From: Nitrospira sp.
GTDB lineage: Bacteria > Nitrospirota > Nitrospiria > Nitrospirales > Nitrospiraceae
NCBI GenBank assembly: GCA_025935475.1
Contig: JAICVE010000155.1
Location: forward strand, 1 to 6,619
DNA length: 6,619 nucleotides
Reading direction: 5' to 3'
The position numbers and the translations under genes were made by a program. A model generated the notes under the pieces. It was given only the letters and a program-made list of their open reading frames with translations, was not told the origin of the DNA and did not search any database. This document shows, piece after piece, positions 6,021-6,619 of the stretch. Within the stretch, counting starts at the first letter, position 1; each line of letters begins with the position of its first letter.

Positions 6021-6619
6021 ATGCCACGCACGCCAACATCCCCGGCCGACCTTCGGAAGCGGGCACAATCGGTTACGCGAACGCTTCTGGCCGCAATGCC
6101 AGAAGCCAAGGTTGAGTTGTCACACCGGTCACCCTGGGAGCTCCTTGTGGCCACCATTCTGTCGGCGCAGTGTACGGATCAGCGCGTGAACCAAGTCACC
6201 CCCGTGCTGTTCAAGCGTTACAAGACCCCCTCGGAATTGGCCAAAGCCAGACCGGCTGAGCTCGAACAGATCATCCGTTCGACCGGCTTCTATAAGAGCA
6301 AGGCCAAAAACCTTGTGGCCTGCGCCCATGCGATCACCATACAATTCGGCGAACGTGTTCCTGACCGTATGGAGGATTTAGTGAGCCTGCCGGGAGTGGG
6401 GCGCAAAACGGCTAACGTGCTGCTGGGCCAAGCGTTCGGCCAACCAGCGATCGTGGTCGATACCCATGTGAAGCGCGTCTCCAATCGCTTGCGGCTGACC
6501 ACCTCCGACGATCCCGACCAGATCGAACAGGACCTCCAGCAATTGCTGCCAGCTTCGCAGTGGACCGGTGTGTCACAGCGCTTGCTACTGCATGGCAGAT
6601 ATATCTGCCTCGCGAGCAA
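6021..6619 (+). CDS. nth: Endonuclease III, N-terminal part (cut by right window edge)
   Basis: Nth is a base-excision repair DNA glycosylase with AP-lyase activity that removes oxidised pyrimidines such as thymine glycol. From ATG 6021, 199 codons are visible. ELLVATILSAQCTD at 40-53 is the conserved first helical region. The helix-hairpin-helix LPGVGRKTANVLL spans 123-135, with K129 matching the catalytic lysine (K120 in E. coli). VVDTHVKRVSNRL spans 145-157, with D147 matching the catalytic aspartate (D138). HGRYICLAS at the end contains C196, the first of the four cysteines expected to hold the [4Fe-4S] cluster; the other three lie beyond the window. No clear Shine-Dalgarno precedes the ATG, but no better in-frame start is nearby. 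It lies 26 nt after hflX and is likely the third gene of the tsaD-hflX-nth operon. Confidence 0.95.
   Translation, partial: MPRTPTSPADLRKRAQSVTRTLLAAMPEAKVELSHRSPWELLVATILSAQCTDQRVNQVTPVLFKRYKTPSELAKARPAELEQIIRSTGFYKSKAKNLVACAHAITIQFGERVPDRMEDLVSLPGVGRKTANVLLGQAFGQPAIVVDTHVKRVSNRLRLTTSDDPDQIEQDLQQLLPASQWTGVSQRLLLHGRYICLAS

Overview
The window holds five protein-coding genes of ordinary bacterial housekeeping and stress functions. Two are cut by the window edges. No mobile elements, RNA genes or CRISPR arrays are visible. The base composition is moderately GC-rich by eye. The gene content and protein style suggest a Gram-negative-type bacterium, possibly of the Nitrospirota (Nitrospira-like). 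That placement is an impression from recognising the proteins and cannot be confirmed here.

Layout: (1) 1-470, minus strand: N-terminal 156 codons of NAD kinase (nadK), running off the left edge. (2) 471-719: a 249-nt divergent intergenic region with two back-to-back sigma-70-type promoters. Each has a TTGAC(A/T) -35 box, a 17-nt spacer and a TAGAAT -10 box, one driving nadK leftward and one driving clpC rightward. (3) 720-3146, plus: clpC, a complete 808-aa AAA+ unfoldase with a ClpP-docking loop. (4) 3193-3236: a strong intrinsic terminator (12-bp perfect stem plus U tract), ending only 13 nt before the next start codon. (5) 3250-4296: tsaD, the tRNA t6A-synthesis protein. (6) 4315-5994: hflX, a ribosome-associated GTPase with a long N-terminal extension. 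(7) 6021-6619: nth, endonuclease III, cut at its first Fe-S cysteine by the right edge. tsaD, hflX and nth are closely spaced and co-directional (18 and 26 nt apart) and look like one operon.

The genes share a maintenance and stress theme: NADP supply, protein unfolding and degradation, tRNA modification for decoding fidelity, rescue of stalled ribosomes, and base-excision DNA repair. No dedicated novel system such as a defence island or biosynthetic cluster is visible.

The most unusual point is the start of hflX. The frame remains open upstream of the first conventional in-frame start (GTG 4360) and encodes family-like sequence (PEVYGQTSGLRAGQ). It contains no ATG, GTG or TTG there. It does have an ATT codon at 4315, exactly 6 nt after a GGAGG Shine-Dalgarno sequence. 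A 9-codon ATG-started mini-ORF overlaps both the tsaD stop and this ATT. This suggests an AUU start as in infC, or a +1 frameshift from the mini-ORF, or a mutation or sequence error.
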